Shown here: one piece after another, positions 52,153 to 63,911 of the stretch
How positions within the stretch are numbered: position 1 is the stretch's first letter
How the letters are laid out: every line of letters begins with the position of its first letter
NCBI GenBank assembly: GCA_917880885.1
Contig: OU862919.1
Location: 11,240,001-11,304,000 of the forward strand
Source of the DNA: Limnephilus marmoratus
Lineage: Eukaryota; Arthropoda; Insecta; Trichoptera; Limnephilidae
Direction of reading: 5' to 3'
Length of the DNA stretch: 64,000 nucleotides
Program-made: the position numbers and the translations under genes
Notes under the pieces: generated by a model
The model's database searches: none
Seen by the model: the letters and a program-made list of their open reading frames with translations, nothing else
Told to the model about the DNA's origin: nothing

Positions 52153-53265
52153 CTAGCTGACCCGGGGACTTCGTACCGTCTCAGAATCATTAATTGTTGT
52201 ATTAACTTATTAGCTGAATTAAATTCAGTTTTTTTATTTAGTTAAAAATTACACAATGAAGCAATTATCGATGCGCAACTGTCCGTGTTTTGTTTTTGTC
52301 AGTATCAGAGATGGCGTTGTGTATGGATTTATAATTTTTGTGATTTTCTTACTTTTCCACTTACGGGAATTACGTTTCATACGTGTGGGGGAGATTTATT
52401 ATAATTTACCCCTGTGGAGGGGTGCAGATATACGTTCACCGTTTGTCCCATTTTCGACTGTTGTTTTGAAATTTTGTGTGTAAGAAAGAGAGGCAGCATT
52501 ATATGTTTTAAAAAAAAGCAAAACAATCAGCACATTGACATTTGATGTTTTTGAATTATTGGAATTCACGCAAACTTCAATATTATACCTAACTCAATAT
52601 TCCTGCAGCTCTTTCAAAATATGAGAATTCATTCCAAACAAAATATATGATGAAAAGAATTTTCTTCATAATTATTTTTTTCGTGAATTTTTCCGATGTT
52701 TTAATGGCTATTCATATTTAATAGCGACAAATCGGCAATCGCCGAGCATTTAATTGAAACCGGCCATTATTTTGGATTTATTCCTAAGTCCTGGGAAGAC
52801 CCGAAACTTATAGCGCACGCCTAATTACAGAGGCAATTGAAATTCGCCAAAATCCTATTAACATTAATAGAGACTACGGAGCTAAGCTCAATAGTTCTTG
52901 GTATCCGGTAATTGACGGCTACACCAAAGCTAAATGCAGAAAACCATCTTCAAGTATAATGTAATACCAGCTCGCAGTGGAATGAAGCTGGCAACACGGT
53001 ATTGCTTCGAAGTACTTAAGCACACATTTCACCACTAACATTTACACATCTGCCCTGATGATGGATACTGTAACGCTGTCCGAATCGTTGGCTAAAGGAG
53101 GAGGTAGCGCAACACGGCATAACACCCCAAAAACAAATAACAAAAAAGCTATTCTGCTATTTGGGGTGGAGACAAATCCAAAAAATCAAAGATTATAAAA
53201 ATCGGTCCAGCCGTTCTCGAGTTATAAATGGTGTATCAAACCCGACTTTGTTTTATATATTAAGA
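52153..53265 (-). mobile_element. Non-autonomous Helitron carrying a Penelope fragment
   Basis: On the minus strand it starts TCTTAATATATAAAACAAAG after host A (53266), with the common insect Helitron block CTCGAGAACGGCTGGACCGA near 53210. It ends GGGTCAG-CTAG before host T (52152). Both ends fit the A|TC...CTAG|T rule. Length 1113 bp, of which about 410 bp is the Penelope piece. No Rep/helicase frame. Confidence 0.75.
52729..53140 (+). repeat. Penelope 3' fragment inside the Helitron
   Basis: Matches 14015-15120: KSAIAEHLIETGHYF codons, then NRDYGAKLNSSWYPVIDGYT, then CCTGATGATGGATACTG and GCGCAACACGGCATAA. It lacks the 425-bp insert of the 14-kb copy and so shows the empty site. GCTATTC occurs on both sides (52707 and 53150 area) and may be its target duplication. 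Confidence 0.75.
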
Positions 53266-53700
53266 TTTGAAAATTTGCTCCATTCTATGTTTGGATAGGA
53301 ACGAAAAACAGAAGTTTTCATTTAGCAGATAATTACAAAAAAATGTTCGACTTGTTTGCTAGGAGATTTAATTTACGAAGAGTAAATTCATTTTCCGTAC
53401 AAACTATCCCATGCATCTTTGAACAAATAATCGCTTGGCAGACCATTTGTCTCCCCTTTCCTGTAGTCCCCTGTCCCCTCCCCCGACTCTAATTCTCACT
53501 TACTTCCCTCTCTAGGGAAATTCTTTACTCTGTGGCCGTACGACAATTATTAATGCGAACGTTTGCAGTGGTGGGAAATGTCGAGCAATGCAGCCGCTGA
53601 AGAGGCAAACCAATGGAAGTGTGTTTCTGTGTGTTCGAAGTAAGGTAAATTTAGTCTTAGTTCTAGTGCAAATGATAATTTTTCCATATATCAATTTTTG
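53266..53700. other. No feature recognised
   Basis: Nothing recognised beyond a C/T-rich stretch near 53450-53515. Confidence 0.5.
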
Positions 53701-54225
53701 AAGTGAAACTTCTTTATCACCGTTGTGATTTGAAACTCGATTAAACGGAAACTAGTGACACTAAAAAAGAGACAAACACTTCCGTAGGATTTAGCCTGCG
53801 AGAGAATGAGTGTAGTGTCCTTGTTAATCTTTAACTACTCAGTACTACTCACTCTATTATTAAAAGAGGTTCGTTTTACGATGGCAGATGATTTGTTGAA
53901 TACAATTGTTATAATAAGTTATAACGTGTTTGTTGCGCCTGGCTGGCTGAGGGAATGGGGCTCCAGCACTCTCCAACTTCGGGTGAGATCGGCCGTCAAT
54001 CGGAAGCCTTCGGCTGCATACGGCCGTTCCCCTACACCTGATGACGTATCACTATATCACAATGAGATAGAATGAAACATTTCTTACGTACATTACCTAT
54101 GAAGCGTCCTGCTCTGTCAAGCTGCGCGCATTGGTCGCTTTGATTATGAGCTCACTTTTCAAGGCTCCTATTGATTATTCACTTCTACCGCGTGTGAACT
54201 GCACTCGATTTTTTTTTCTTAAACC
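53700..54225 (+). repeat. MITE-like repeat B with an insert
   Basis: Ends TGAAGTGAAACTTCTTTATC and ATTCACTTCTACCGCG. Same family as 45.4 kb (inverted) and 16.1 kb. Interrupted at 53810-54068. Confidence 0.65.
53810..54068. mobile_element. 259-bp short insert with 7-bp duplication
   Basis: Flanked by AGAATGA at 53803-53809 and 54069-54075. The 45.4-kb copy of repeat B shows the uninterrupted site. It contains GTATCACTATATCAC near its end, slightly like the R1 SINE tail. Superfamily unknown. Confidence 0.6.
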
Positions 54226-54518
54226 GAAAAGTCAATTTGGGTCTAAATGTCTTGGCAAATTGGGCGTGGATTGGGGATGGCCTGTTTCAGTTTCCCGGGG
54301 CTGTCAGAATCGATCAAATCTTTGGTGAAATTAAAAAGGTTTTTTAGATTTTTACAAAAATGCGGTTTTGGGAATCAGAACAAACTAACATGTATTTGCG
54401 ATCAGTGAGTATAATAAATTATTTTAGTCTTTTTAAAATTATTAATTGAAATAAATACTGGAAAATGTGAATGCAGAACCCAAACATGACTAAAATATTA
54501 TCAATAACACATATATAA

Positions 54519-54548
54519 ATATTAATATATATATATATATATATATAT
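54519..54548. repeat. (AT)n microsatellite
   Basis: About thirteen AT dinucleotides. Confidence 0.85.
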
Positions 54549-54639
54549 GTTTATGCACCAAATCAATTATGATGCAGAAAAACTTGTAATGCTAGAATTA
54601 AATAATGTGTTGATGTTTTTTGGGTCACTAGTAGGATAT

Positions 54640-55000
54640 TTCAAAAAGTCATATAAATGTACCGGACCGTTATACCTCAGGGTGTTATTTTATAGTGAAA
54701 TCTATAAGGCGGTTACATTTGATCTCAAACTTACTTTTTCAGATTATATAGTGGAGTTGGCATCGTCGTGTTTTTCAAACTTCTTCGATTTGTGATGAGA
54801 ACAAGTAAACAATTTTCCAAGCCCAAAGCAATGACATCAATGACAATGATATTCAACTGCATTATAAGATCCAAATTAGAATACGCTTCTGCTATCTGGG
54901 CCCCATATCAACAAAAGTACATAGAATTATTGGAACAAATTTAAAAAAAAATTCTATACTCGTCTATAAGAATGTACGGTGAATCTATATAAGAGATGCA
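54640..55000 (+). pseudogene. LINE remnant (RT C-terminal region)
   Basis: In two frames: FDLKLTFSDYIVELASSC near 54720, then MTMIFNCIIRSKLEYASAIW and APYQQKYIELLEQI near 54840-54940. This is the block after the RT core of Jockey/CR1-group LINEs. Stops and a frameshift are present. Confidence 0.65.
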
Positions 55001-55195
55001 TGGTGAGTGCATCACATGGATTTGTTCTCTGAAACCCGCTACGAAAATCTCCAATCTAAAAGGAATGGGACCCTTACAGTAACAGCTTTTAAAATTATAA
55101 ACTATTAGATACCTTTTGGAATGCTGTAAATTGTTCGTATTGAACAACTACCGCCAGGGTCATCACCACGACTTGCTCTGTATTCCACATGGCAG

Positions 55196-55792
55196 TGTTG
55201 GATGTTGTGTGTTGTGTTGTCCTATTTTATATTTAAATTCATTAGCACTGAACATTTCCTTATCATTCATTTAAATCTCGATGTGTAGAGCCCTTTATAT
55301 TAAACTTTCGCGTCTATGCCACCTTTTACTCAAATATCGCCATAAAATGTTTCATCTAAAACTCTTTGTTGTCTGTGGCGCATAAACTTTCACTTTTCTG
55401 TGTCTATAAAATGGCGTGTTTTGACGCTTGTTGTCATTATTCTTCTTTTCTTGAAAACATTCTTTCAATCTTATGTACAAACAGTCTCTCTCTATCCTCG
55501 TCTAAACTCTGCTTGTTTAGCACACCGTCGTTCATTTCTGTTACTTTAAGTAGTCTCAATTATTGTTATCAGTAAAGTGTTCAGACAAACCATTCTGTAA
55601 AATTTATTCATCAGAATAAATAGTTACAAACATCCAGTATCACAAACACACGTGTTTTTACTACAAACTACCCTCACTCTATCAATCATTGTACGGTTCC
55701 TCGGTGTGGAACAGAAGGAAGTCGACAACGGCAGCTCAGACTTACAACCTGACTACAGACTCTCTGGAGAGAACCACACCTGGACCTGCGCA
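55196..55792 (+). repeat. LTR-like dispersed repeat, copy 1
   Basis: Starts TGTTGGATGTTGTGTGTTGT, contains TATAAAATGG near 55406 and AATAAA near 55616, and a possible LTR end CTACA at 55665. Similarity to copy 2 (61922-62512) continues beyond that through GTACGGTTCCTCGGTGTGG to CTGCGCA. It reads as an LTR plus a short leader of an unidentified LTR element. No primer site was identified. Confidence 0.45.
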
Positions 55793-55929
55793 GGCAGAAC
55801 GGACGTTCTGGCCCAGCATAGCATGACAAGAGGTGTGGTGCTGCTAAATGATATCTCTAGGTCTGTTGACATTTTCAACATTGGCCTTGAAGGTTTCAAG
55901 AGTCATTTTAGTCAAGAACTCTAAAATAT

Positions 55930-57246
55930 CTATTATTGTTAAATTTTTCATTTAAAGTTACGTATATGTCATGTGTATTGTAATAGGATTTGTTCAATCT
56001 ATAATGCACATTAAAAATAGCATACTTAATATATGTAAAACAGAGATAGGTACGTGTAAATAATATTTGATTAATGGTTATCATTCAGATGTTGCTTTCC
56101 TCAAAATCACAAGAGTTAGCATTTGGAGATGTATGACTAATCAACTGGACGACTGATATATCATACTTCTAGGGATTTTCTAATCAGCGCACGTTGTATT
56201 CGAGCTGCAGTTGCATTCCGTTCGGCTTAATTGCTTTGGTTTCCCCAACTCATCGTTATTTTGAAAATCTGATTTATTTGATATTCGTTACCACAATGGA
56301 ATGCTCGGAATGGTTAAAAAAAATCTCACGAAGGAAATAGAAAATTTGTGGCAGTAACCCTATTAACGGCCCTCCAAGAGCGGGAAGAGATGAAAAGAAG
56401 CAAGAAGAGACAAGAACAGACTAGAAACTAGAAGAACAAGAAGAAACACTAAGATACAAAAAATGCAGGAAAAAGCGAGACGAGCCCACAATTTGAAAAA
56501 ATTGAAAAATTTGGGTGAGAATTTGAAAAAAAATGCAGTAAAAACGAAGGTGAGTTAAGAAAATCCAATAAGAAAGCAATAATCAATGAAGAGACAAGAA
56601 GTAGCAAGCGCAGCCGAAAAGAGACGTGCAGATCCAAGGTAAGAAGAGGCAAGAACATCCAAGAAGAAGTAAGAAGAGACGAGAACATTCAAGAAAAGAC
56701 AAGAAGAGACGAGACTATCACAAAATTCTTACAAAAGTGTTTCACATTCAATTGAAGATCTAAGCCATAAATACATAAAATGCACGCCTGCAATCCTATG
56801 TAACTTTAAGGAGGTTTTCTAGTCTAGAAGCATGAATTGTAAGTATTTTTTCAGGGGCAATAAAAAAAACGAACAATGTTTTAAATAACCATTATTTTAC
56901 TAAATATTTATCAAACATTAAAGAATACACAAAAAAATCAAACGAAAAAATTAAAATTCGAAAAGTTACAAGCTGTTGAAGTGAAAGGTCTCAAAAACAT
57001 GGTAGGTTGACACGATTGCAACCCTCCTAGTAATTTAAAAAAAAAAGAAACCAAATTAGTTATTAATCTATGTAAACAAATGCTGCTATGGCCCAAGCTA
57101 AGGAAAAGTTCCAAATAAATATGCGGCAAAATGGCGGCTGTCTGAAATAAAAAGACATTTTTTTACCACTTTTTTGACTTTCCCAAATTTTTTCAAAATA
57201 GAAAGTTTTTTTTATAATTTTAGTTAGTGCGATAGAGTACCTAATG
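55930..57246. other. No gene; purine-rich stretch inside
   Basis: 56385-56725 is A/G-rich with many variants of AAGAAGAGACAAGAA. The rest is AT-rich. Minus-strand frames here are low-complexity shadows. Confidence 0.5.
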
Positions 57247-57248
57247 TA

Positions 57249-57610
57249 TACAGGGTGTTAAAGGACGTACTTGACCTACTTTAACCAATGATTCCTGACA
57301 TTATTTGGAGTATAAAATGTGAGTGACTTTTTTTTTTTCAAAAATATTTTCTTCAAAATCATACAAAAAAAAAAATTTCATCCACACTGTCGTCACTGGT
57401 CGTTAAGCCGAGTATCCGACCAACCCCTTACCCCGCCACCAACTGCCCAACAACCACCATTTTTTATGTTTTTGTAGAAAAAAAGAAAAAAAAAACATCA
57501 AAAATGTCACCGGAGACCAAAATTTCCTTTACGTTTTTTACTCCAAATAATGTCAAGAATCACTAGTTAAAGTACCTAAGTCAAGTACGTCCCTTCCTTA
57601 ACACCCTGTA
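57249..57610. mobile_element. MITE with TACAGGGTGTTAA termini (362 bp)
   Basis: Inverted arms of about 80 bp: TACAGGGTGTTAAAGGACGT at the left, its complement at the right, including TGACATTATTTGGAGTA. Flanked by TA on both sides, which fits a Tc1/mariner-type TA duplication. No frame. Confidence 0.7.
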
Positions 57611-57612
57611 TA

Positions 57613-58010
57613 GAAGGCTCACACCAAACTTCAAATAAATTGGTTCAGTAGAACTTGAGATATCGTGTCAACCGTCTCGAAAAAAGTAGTTTGGAGAAAC
57701 AGGGTAACTTCGGTAACTTCTCATTGTTCCCTAGCATGACTGCAGATCGCCAACGAATAAGTAACAGTTCACAATTACTAAGCGTGTTTAATATGTTCGA
57801 CGTCAACTGTAGTTTGTACGTTAGCGATCTACGGTTATCCTAGGAAACGATGCAGCTACCAAAAATTATCCTATCATTCCTTAACGATCGACCGTGCTAG
57901 GAATTGCTAGAAATTGTTTGGTAATGCGAAATTAGTTATCGACCACGCTACGACATTATAATTTTATGGATTTGTCGATTCATAGAGGATGAGTACCTGC
58001 GAGACTAGCG
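57613..58010. other. No feature recognised
   Basis: Nothing recognised. Confidence 0.5.
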
Positions 58011-58014
58011 CTAA

Positions 58015-58330
58015 CAAAAATTGTCCAAAGAAGCGAAACTAGCTGTTCACAGTGGAGTCCTGATTCCAACCCTGTTGTACGGCAGTGAGGCATAGAACTG
58101 ACAGAGGAAGGATAAAGGTAGAATGAATGCTGTAGAAATGAGATCCCTTAGGTATATGTGTGGTGAAAAATGTGGAGATTCGCAAAGAACGCAAGGTCAT
58201 AATGAGTAAGATTTATCAGAGCGGATGAACGAAAAATGGATGTGAGGAGAATACTCGTATGTGACTTGGGAGTGAATGGTAAAAGAAGTCGGGGAGACAT
58301 GACACGATCAAGTGAACCAAATACTTGAGC
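58015..58330 (+). pseudogene. LINE remnant, RTE-like C-terminal block
   Basis: Readings with frameshifts: KLAVHSGVLIPTLLYGSEA near 58045, then MNAVEMRSLRYMCG near 58122. This LLYGSE / EMRxLRxxCG pair is typical of RTE-type and related LINE proteins. It is a different clade from the other LINE remnants here. Confidence 0.55.
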
Positions 58331-58538
58331 CGCCGCTACCCGAATTTCTACCGATTTCTTACATATCTCCCGTAAACACTTTAAGTTTTAAAGCTCTTAA
58401 AAAAATACATGTTATTCTTGAAGATAATAAATATCTAGACATTCCCCCCGCCGAAACGCATATTTTATAAAATTCCATCGATAGAAAAAAATCGCAAAGT
58501 ATTCTCCAAAAATTATTATAAACACTTTTGTTTCAGTA

Positions 58539-59470
58539 AGCTGGAATGTTGTTCACAGTAAAGCAGAAGTAGGGTTAAACAAGGTCAAACAATGGTTAGA
58601 CAATAATCTCCTAACACTTAACCTAGATAAAACCAAATTCATCCGTTTCAGAGCAACACAAGCAGGAGAACCAAAAGAAATACACAACATCATTATTCAC
58701 CATTGTATTGACCGGACCACATGTAAATGCTTAATCTTAGAATGTGTCGATAGTATAAAATATCTAGGAATTATCATAGATAAGTCTCTGAGATGGGACG
58801 AACATATTGTCTCAACTTCCACAAAGATTAGAAAACTTACTCATCTATTCATGTCTGTTAGAAATATTCTTTGCGTAAAAGATCTGAAACAAATGTACCA
58901 TGCCTTGTGTAACTCACTGCTAGAATATGCATCCTTGGGATGGGGCGGCTGTTCCAAAACTATAATTGATCCCCTAGCAAAAGCACAAAAATCACTTTTA
59001 AGGGTCATCCTTAAGAAACCATTTAGGTATCCCAGTGAGCTATTATTTAAAGAGTTACGAATTCTTGATGTACGGCAACTATACATAAGGAAAATTATTT
59101 TACATACACAAAAACACCGACACCACTATCCATCCATCGTTCATCTCCACAACACCCGTCATGCAGGGAGGAATCCAGTAATTCCGCCTACTACAAACAC
59201 ATCACATGCCCAAAGACAATACTCCTACTTAGGGCCTAAATTGTTCAACTTCATACCCGATGCTTGGAAACTGAAAAGTACAAGCATTTTACGGAAATGG
59301 GTTAGCAATTGGCTTCTGGATATGGGGAGAGTCGAGAGCGAACATATGCTAACACAATCTCACATACCTAATATGTACTAAAAAGTTTATGTTAATGCAT
59401 AAAAAAATTTTTAAAAATCTTTTGCTCTGTTTTTTTGATCCGTGTAAAATAAAGACTGTATTTTGATTCT
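58539..59470 (+). pseudogene. LINE remnant (RT end and C-terminus), open frame
   Basis: The frame is open from about 58521 to 59381, roughly 285 codons, without a proper start, because the copy is 5'-truncated after the RT active site. Visible blocks: KVKQWLDNNLLTLNLDKTKF, DSIKYLGIIIDKSLRWDEHI, CNSLLEYASLGWGG, AKAQKSLLRVILKKPFRYPS and LGPKLFNFIPDAWK. No stop interrupts them, so it is fairly young. A short 3' UTR ends near AAAATAAAGACTGTATTTTG at about 59450. Confidence 0.75.
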
Positions 59471-59744
59471 TGAAAAATAACGACTAGACATATTAAAAAT
59501 AAGTTTTGAAATTTAATAGATTGGAAATTTATATTCATATATTCTGGTTTATAAATGGGTAATTTCTATTACTTAGGAAATTCTAAAAAATTTTAGTACA
59601 TTTATTAAAAATTAAATAGTCATAAATGCATTTCGAATTCATATGTCATATGTTGGTGTATAAACGTGTAAATTCTAATTATGCAATTGCAAATGTTCCC
59701 CAAAATAATCTGGAAAACTATTAATGTAATTAAATGTAAGGCCT

Positions 59745-60217
59745 TTGCAATTTCATAGAAAAAATTGTAAATTTTTTTTACCTAAAATGTTAAATTCAAA
59801 ATTCGATAGTTCCGTACTCCTGCAACTGGCAGAAAGAGGTACAGGAGGTAGGTACCTTCGATACATTGGCTTGACACTAACAATGTACTTAGGCGTTAAA
59901 GACAATATGGTTAATGTTGCAATTTTGCAAACCTTTGTTTGATCACTTACTTTTAAATTTTCGTTGTTTGTATTTTTGTATTATGTACGTATTTTTTTTA
60001 TCGTAACATATTGATGTTGTATGTCTCTTATATTTTTATTTCATTTATATATTTTTTTATTTCCATTCCTTTGTTTATAATATTATGAACTAGATGTGCA
60101 ATTTGGCTGTCCTGAAACGGGTATCCTTCCCAGTTGGACAGGCAAAGTTTCATTGTGTAATGTTTTGTAATATATATGCATGTATAAATAAATAAATAAA
60201 TAAAATAAATAAATAAA
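59745..60217 (+). pseudogene. LINE remnant (extreme C-terminus and 3' UTR)
   Basis: KMLNSKFDSSVLLQL near 59785 parallels KILNSKYDCCELLQL of the 18.5-kb LINE. The 3' UTR has a CTGTCC/GGACAG stem near 60105-60143 and ends in (AAAT)n at 60184-60217. Confidence 0.5.
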
Positions 60218-60690
60218 AAGTTATTTTACTAGTTACATGTATGAAAAAATTCACAGTGTTTCTTTAAATGCTGTTTAAGACAACCCACGCGAGATTTTTG
60301 CTCTATTTTAAACGAGTCGTGTTTTAATAAACATTTTCACAATTTTCGCATCGATTTTGTCGCTTTAAATACTAGCGCGCTCCTCTAACATTCGTAATTT
60401 GATATCTCTCCATCTTCTTCTCGTTGAGCCGGTTGCGGCGCCTTAAGTCGGGCTACGTCAAGAGTTTGAACAGGAATGTTCATATAATAATTATAAAAAG
60501 CGCACGTTTGAATGCATTTATACACACTGACAGTAAGTAACAGAAGGATATGTACGAGAAGACGTAAGAATGTGAATGAAGTGAATGCCAAGACGAGTTG
60601 TTCATAGATTACCTTTATTTCCACATACAGACTTTTTTTTAAATCACTAAATTATTTATTTATTTATTATGTCCATTTAGTTAGGTTTAC
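60218..60690. other. No feature recognised
   Basis: Minus-strand frame at 60385-60624 shows no motif. Confidence 0.5.
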
Positions 60691-60696
60691 AAATTG

Positions 60697-61672
60697 TCGA
60701 GGGTTCCATGCCAACTCAGAATCAAGTCAACTCAACAATTCTTTGAAAAGACATTAAAAGCTATGAAAAAAAAATTAAAATAGCCGTTAACCCTAACCTA
60801 ACTTAACCTATTTAATCATTTTTTTATGTTTTTTTATCATCACTCTTAATGACCATTCTGAGGTGGTTCTGATTTGGTTTCATTCTGAGTTGGCCGGTCA
60901 CCGTAACAAGTGTCGAGAAAAGCTAGTGTACGGAACGGGCACTGTAACTCGCCAGCCGCACAGACGATGTATTCAATATTCAAATAGTTAAAGCTACGTC
61001 CGGTACAGCTAATTTACAAGTACATATTTTATTTTACAATAGGTATATTTTTCGATAAACATGATTTCGATAGGTACATTTTTTGACAATGAAGATATTT
61101 GGCGAATTTGGCCGGAGGAAATTCTATTAAAATAAAATTTAAAGTAATTCAGTTCAGTTTCAGTGCCGGCAACCCGGGCGTTTATTTAGTTTCATGGTTA
61201 TTTACATTGTTTTCTTTTCTTTTACCCGCCTCACTAGACAAAGTCTGTTCCGAGGCGAGTAAATCACATATTATGTTTGTTCCAAAAGAAATGTGTGTAT
61301 TTAAACAAATATATATATGTATGTAAAAAGATAAAAAAGATAAATTATATATTGGTATATTAAATATTTACATACATACTTTGTTTTTTAGATAAAAGTA
61401 AATTAAAATTTTGTGACAGCAGATAAAAGTAAATTAAAATTTTGTGACAGTAAATTAAAATACATGATTTGAGGTACACAAAAACGGCGACCGGCCAACT
61501 CAGAATGAAACCAACTCAGAACCACCTCAGAAAGATCATAAAGAGTGATGATAAAAAATATACAAAATTGGTTAATTAGGTTACATCAGGTTAGGGTTAC
61601 CGGCTATTTTAAAATTATTTTTTTCATAGATTTCAATGACTTTTCAAAGAGTTGTTGGCACGGATCCCACAA
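60697..61672. mobile_element. Foldback element with arms of about 200 bp
   Basis: The arms at 60697-60907 and 61486-61672 are inverted copies with a few indels. Shared blocks: CTTTGAAAAG, AATAGCCG-TAACCCTAACCT, ATCATCACTCTT, CTGAGGTGGTTCTGA, TTTCATTCTGAGTTGGCCGG. About 580 bp between them, no frame. Target duplication not found. Confidence 0.65.
61389..61452. repeat. Short tandem repeat, about 32 bp x 2
   Basis: GATAAAAGTAAATTAAAATT followed by TTGTGACAG occurs twice in a row. Confidence 0.8.
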
Positions 61673-61921
61673 AAACATATGTATGTATAAAACTAGCCAA
61701 CACACTGAAATTCTCTCAGAAGTTGAAAACACCAGAAATCAAAAGAATTCCTTCATGAACTCACTTTCCTATGAAAATAGACCACGGAATCTGAGGTCAA
61801 GGTGCGTGACCCTATCAAAATAAAATTTGATACAAAGAAGTTGGCAGAAGCTGAAATTGCCTCCCAGCCAGTGATGCATCATTATTAGATGGGACACTCA
61901 GCGAAAAAAGTGACTCCACTT

Positions 61922-62512
61922 TGTTGGATGTTGTGTGTTGTGATTGTCCTATTTTATATTTAAATTCATGTAGCACTGAACATTTCCTTATCATTTATTT
62001 TAATCTCGATGTGTAGAGCCCTTTATCTTAAACTTTCGCATCTATGCCACCTTTTACTAAAATATCGCCATAAAATGTCTTGTCTAAAATATCTGTTGTC
62101 TGTGGCGCATAAACTTTCACTTTTCGTGTCTATAAAATGGCGTGTTTTGATTTCGCTTGTCATTCTTGAAAACATTATTCTCAATCTTACAAACAGTCTC
62201 TCTCTATCCTCGTCTAAACTCTGCTTGTTTAGCAAACCGTCTTTCACTTCTGTAAATTAATTAGTCTAAATTATTGTCGCAGTCAAGTGTTCAGACAAAA
62301 CCACTCTGTACAAATTATTCAAAAGAATAAACAGAAATAAACATCCAGTACCAAACACAAGTGTTTTTACTACAAAGATTACCTCAAAATACCACACTCT
62401 ATCACTCATTGTACGGTTCCTCGGTGTGGAACAGAAGGAAGTCAACAAGGGCAGCCCAGACTTACAACCTGACTACAGACTATCTGGAGAGAACCACATC
62501 TGGATCTGCGCA
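61922..62512 (+). repeat. LTR-like dispersed repeat, copy 2
   Basis: Same start TGTTGGATGTTGTGTGTTGT and TATAAAATGG as copy 1 at 55196, with a possible LTR end at 62373. Both copies stop matching at CTGCGCA, suggesting a shared boundary. Confidence 0.45.
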
Positions 62513-62912
62513 CACTTTGTTGGAGGTTGGTACATACTCAACCACTTCGGTCAATCTGCATCCATCGTCAGCGTTTGACGTACGCCTGTATATGATTTAT
62601 ACATAAATTTAATCAGGCCTGCGGTAAGGGGACGAGCAACACGTACATGTAAACCGCACCCGGGCGCGTATTTCCAAAACCGATACCGGTTCAGTCGCGT
62701 AGCGACAATTTACATTTCGAATACACCTCTATATTGGTTACTTTTTATCACTGTGAAAAAACAAAAATTGTTCTAAAATAATCTTTCCAATGTATATATT
62801 AGAAATTAACAATTTTATTTCTAAATATTTAAATTTTGATATTGAAAATGTAAATTGCGATAATACTGCGAACTCGTCATTTTCAAACTCATTCTCATTT
62901 GAATATTATTAC

Positions 62913-63143
62913 ATTATAGAATAATGAAATAATTTTACTTTGTATAAACCACTTATTTGATGTGCAAATCCGACCGGTTTCGGAACAAACGTTCTTTCGT
63001 CAGGGAAAGCTTATACTAATTTGACAGTTTCGAACATAAGTATAAGCTTTCCCTGACGAAGGAACGTTTGTTCCGAAACCGGTCGGATTCGCACATCAAA
63101 TAAGTGGTTTATACAAAGTAAAATTATTTCATTATTCTATAAT
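62913..63143. repeat. 105-bp near-perfect inverted repeat with 21-nt loop
   Basis: Arms 62913-63017 and 63039-63143; two mismatches seen. The arm contains CCTGACGAAGGAACG, TTCCGAAACCGGTCGGAT, similar to the conserved end region of Penelope-like elements. Confidence 0.85.
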
Positions 63144-63911
63144 GGATAACCACAAAGTAATAGCTACATTCAAAAATATATTATTACATTAATTTACAGG
63201 AAGCATTGTCTCGCAAATATTTTATTCTAATTATCCCATAACAACGTCATTCATAGCATCGAACCACCGTCACAAAAGTATGTACTTGAAAAGATGTTTT
63301 TTCTGTGCAGAATTTAGGTAGGTTTAGGTTTATTTATTGTAGGTTTTGCACGCGGGCGTAAAGGCGGGCCTGATTTCGACAAGATTCGGCACGATCCGAA
63401 AGTTGCGTGAGCATTGGCCTAGCGTACGCGTGAATCTCCGTCCGCACCTGCCAAAAACAAAATGTAACACAATTTGAAGTCACGTCTGTATGAGTTTACT
63501 CCTCTATTTTATAACTCTATGGCCTCCCAACCTTCTGCCTTCTGTCTTCTAGCCGAGCCTAGTGAGTGTCATATAATATTATTACGGAGGGTAAAAGCTT
63601 TGTCAAGGGGCAAAATACCCTCTTTGTCGGTAATTTAATAAAGTGGAAGGACAATGCCTCTTCTTTATGATATATCTTTGCTGAGAAATATCTTCTTTCT
63701 AAATTATGACAATGATTACTAACTGCATCGTCGTTTTTTTCATATCACGAATGAGAATTTTGTTTTCTGACAATAATAGTATATATGACGGGTTGAAAAC
63801 CATTCCGGTACAAGTGACAAAAATTAGAAAAATGAGTTAAGTGCGAGAAGTTATAGTAAAGATGGTATTTTTCGTTGTGCCAAAAGGGTATGAATGAGAA
63901 AAAATCGCAAC
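63144..63911. other. No feature recognised
   Basis: Nothing recognised beyond AT-rich sequence and a GC-richer patch near 63355-63450. Confidence 0.45.

Noticed and set aside
53930..54060. A clear tRNA-derived head in the 259-bp insert
   Set aside because: No A box and B box at proper spacing could be found.
55652..55924. A 90-codon frame with VEQKEVDNGSSDLQPDYRL as a small host gene
   Set aside because: The homologous copy at 62.4 kb does not keep the frame, and the sequence is part of a dispersed repeat.
56449..56688. Minus-strand hydrophobic frame resembling a membrane protein
   Set aside because: It is the complement of an A/G-rich low-complexity tract, which yields Leu/Ser/Phe codons by composition alone.
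60788..60815. Telomere-like CCTAACCTAACTTAACCT tract
   Set aside because: It is short, imperfect and lies in an arm of a foldback element; the other arm has its counterpart.
62613..63375. Possible terminal inverted repeat pair ATCAGGCC..GC around the 105-bp hairpin
   Set aside because: Only about ten bases agree, too few against chance.
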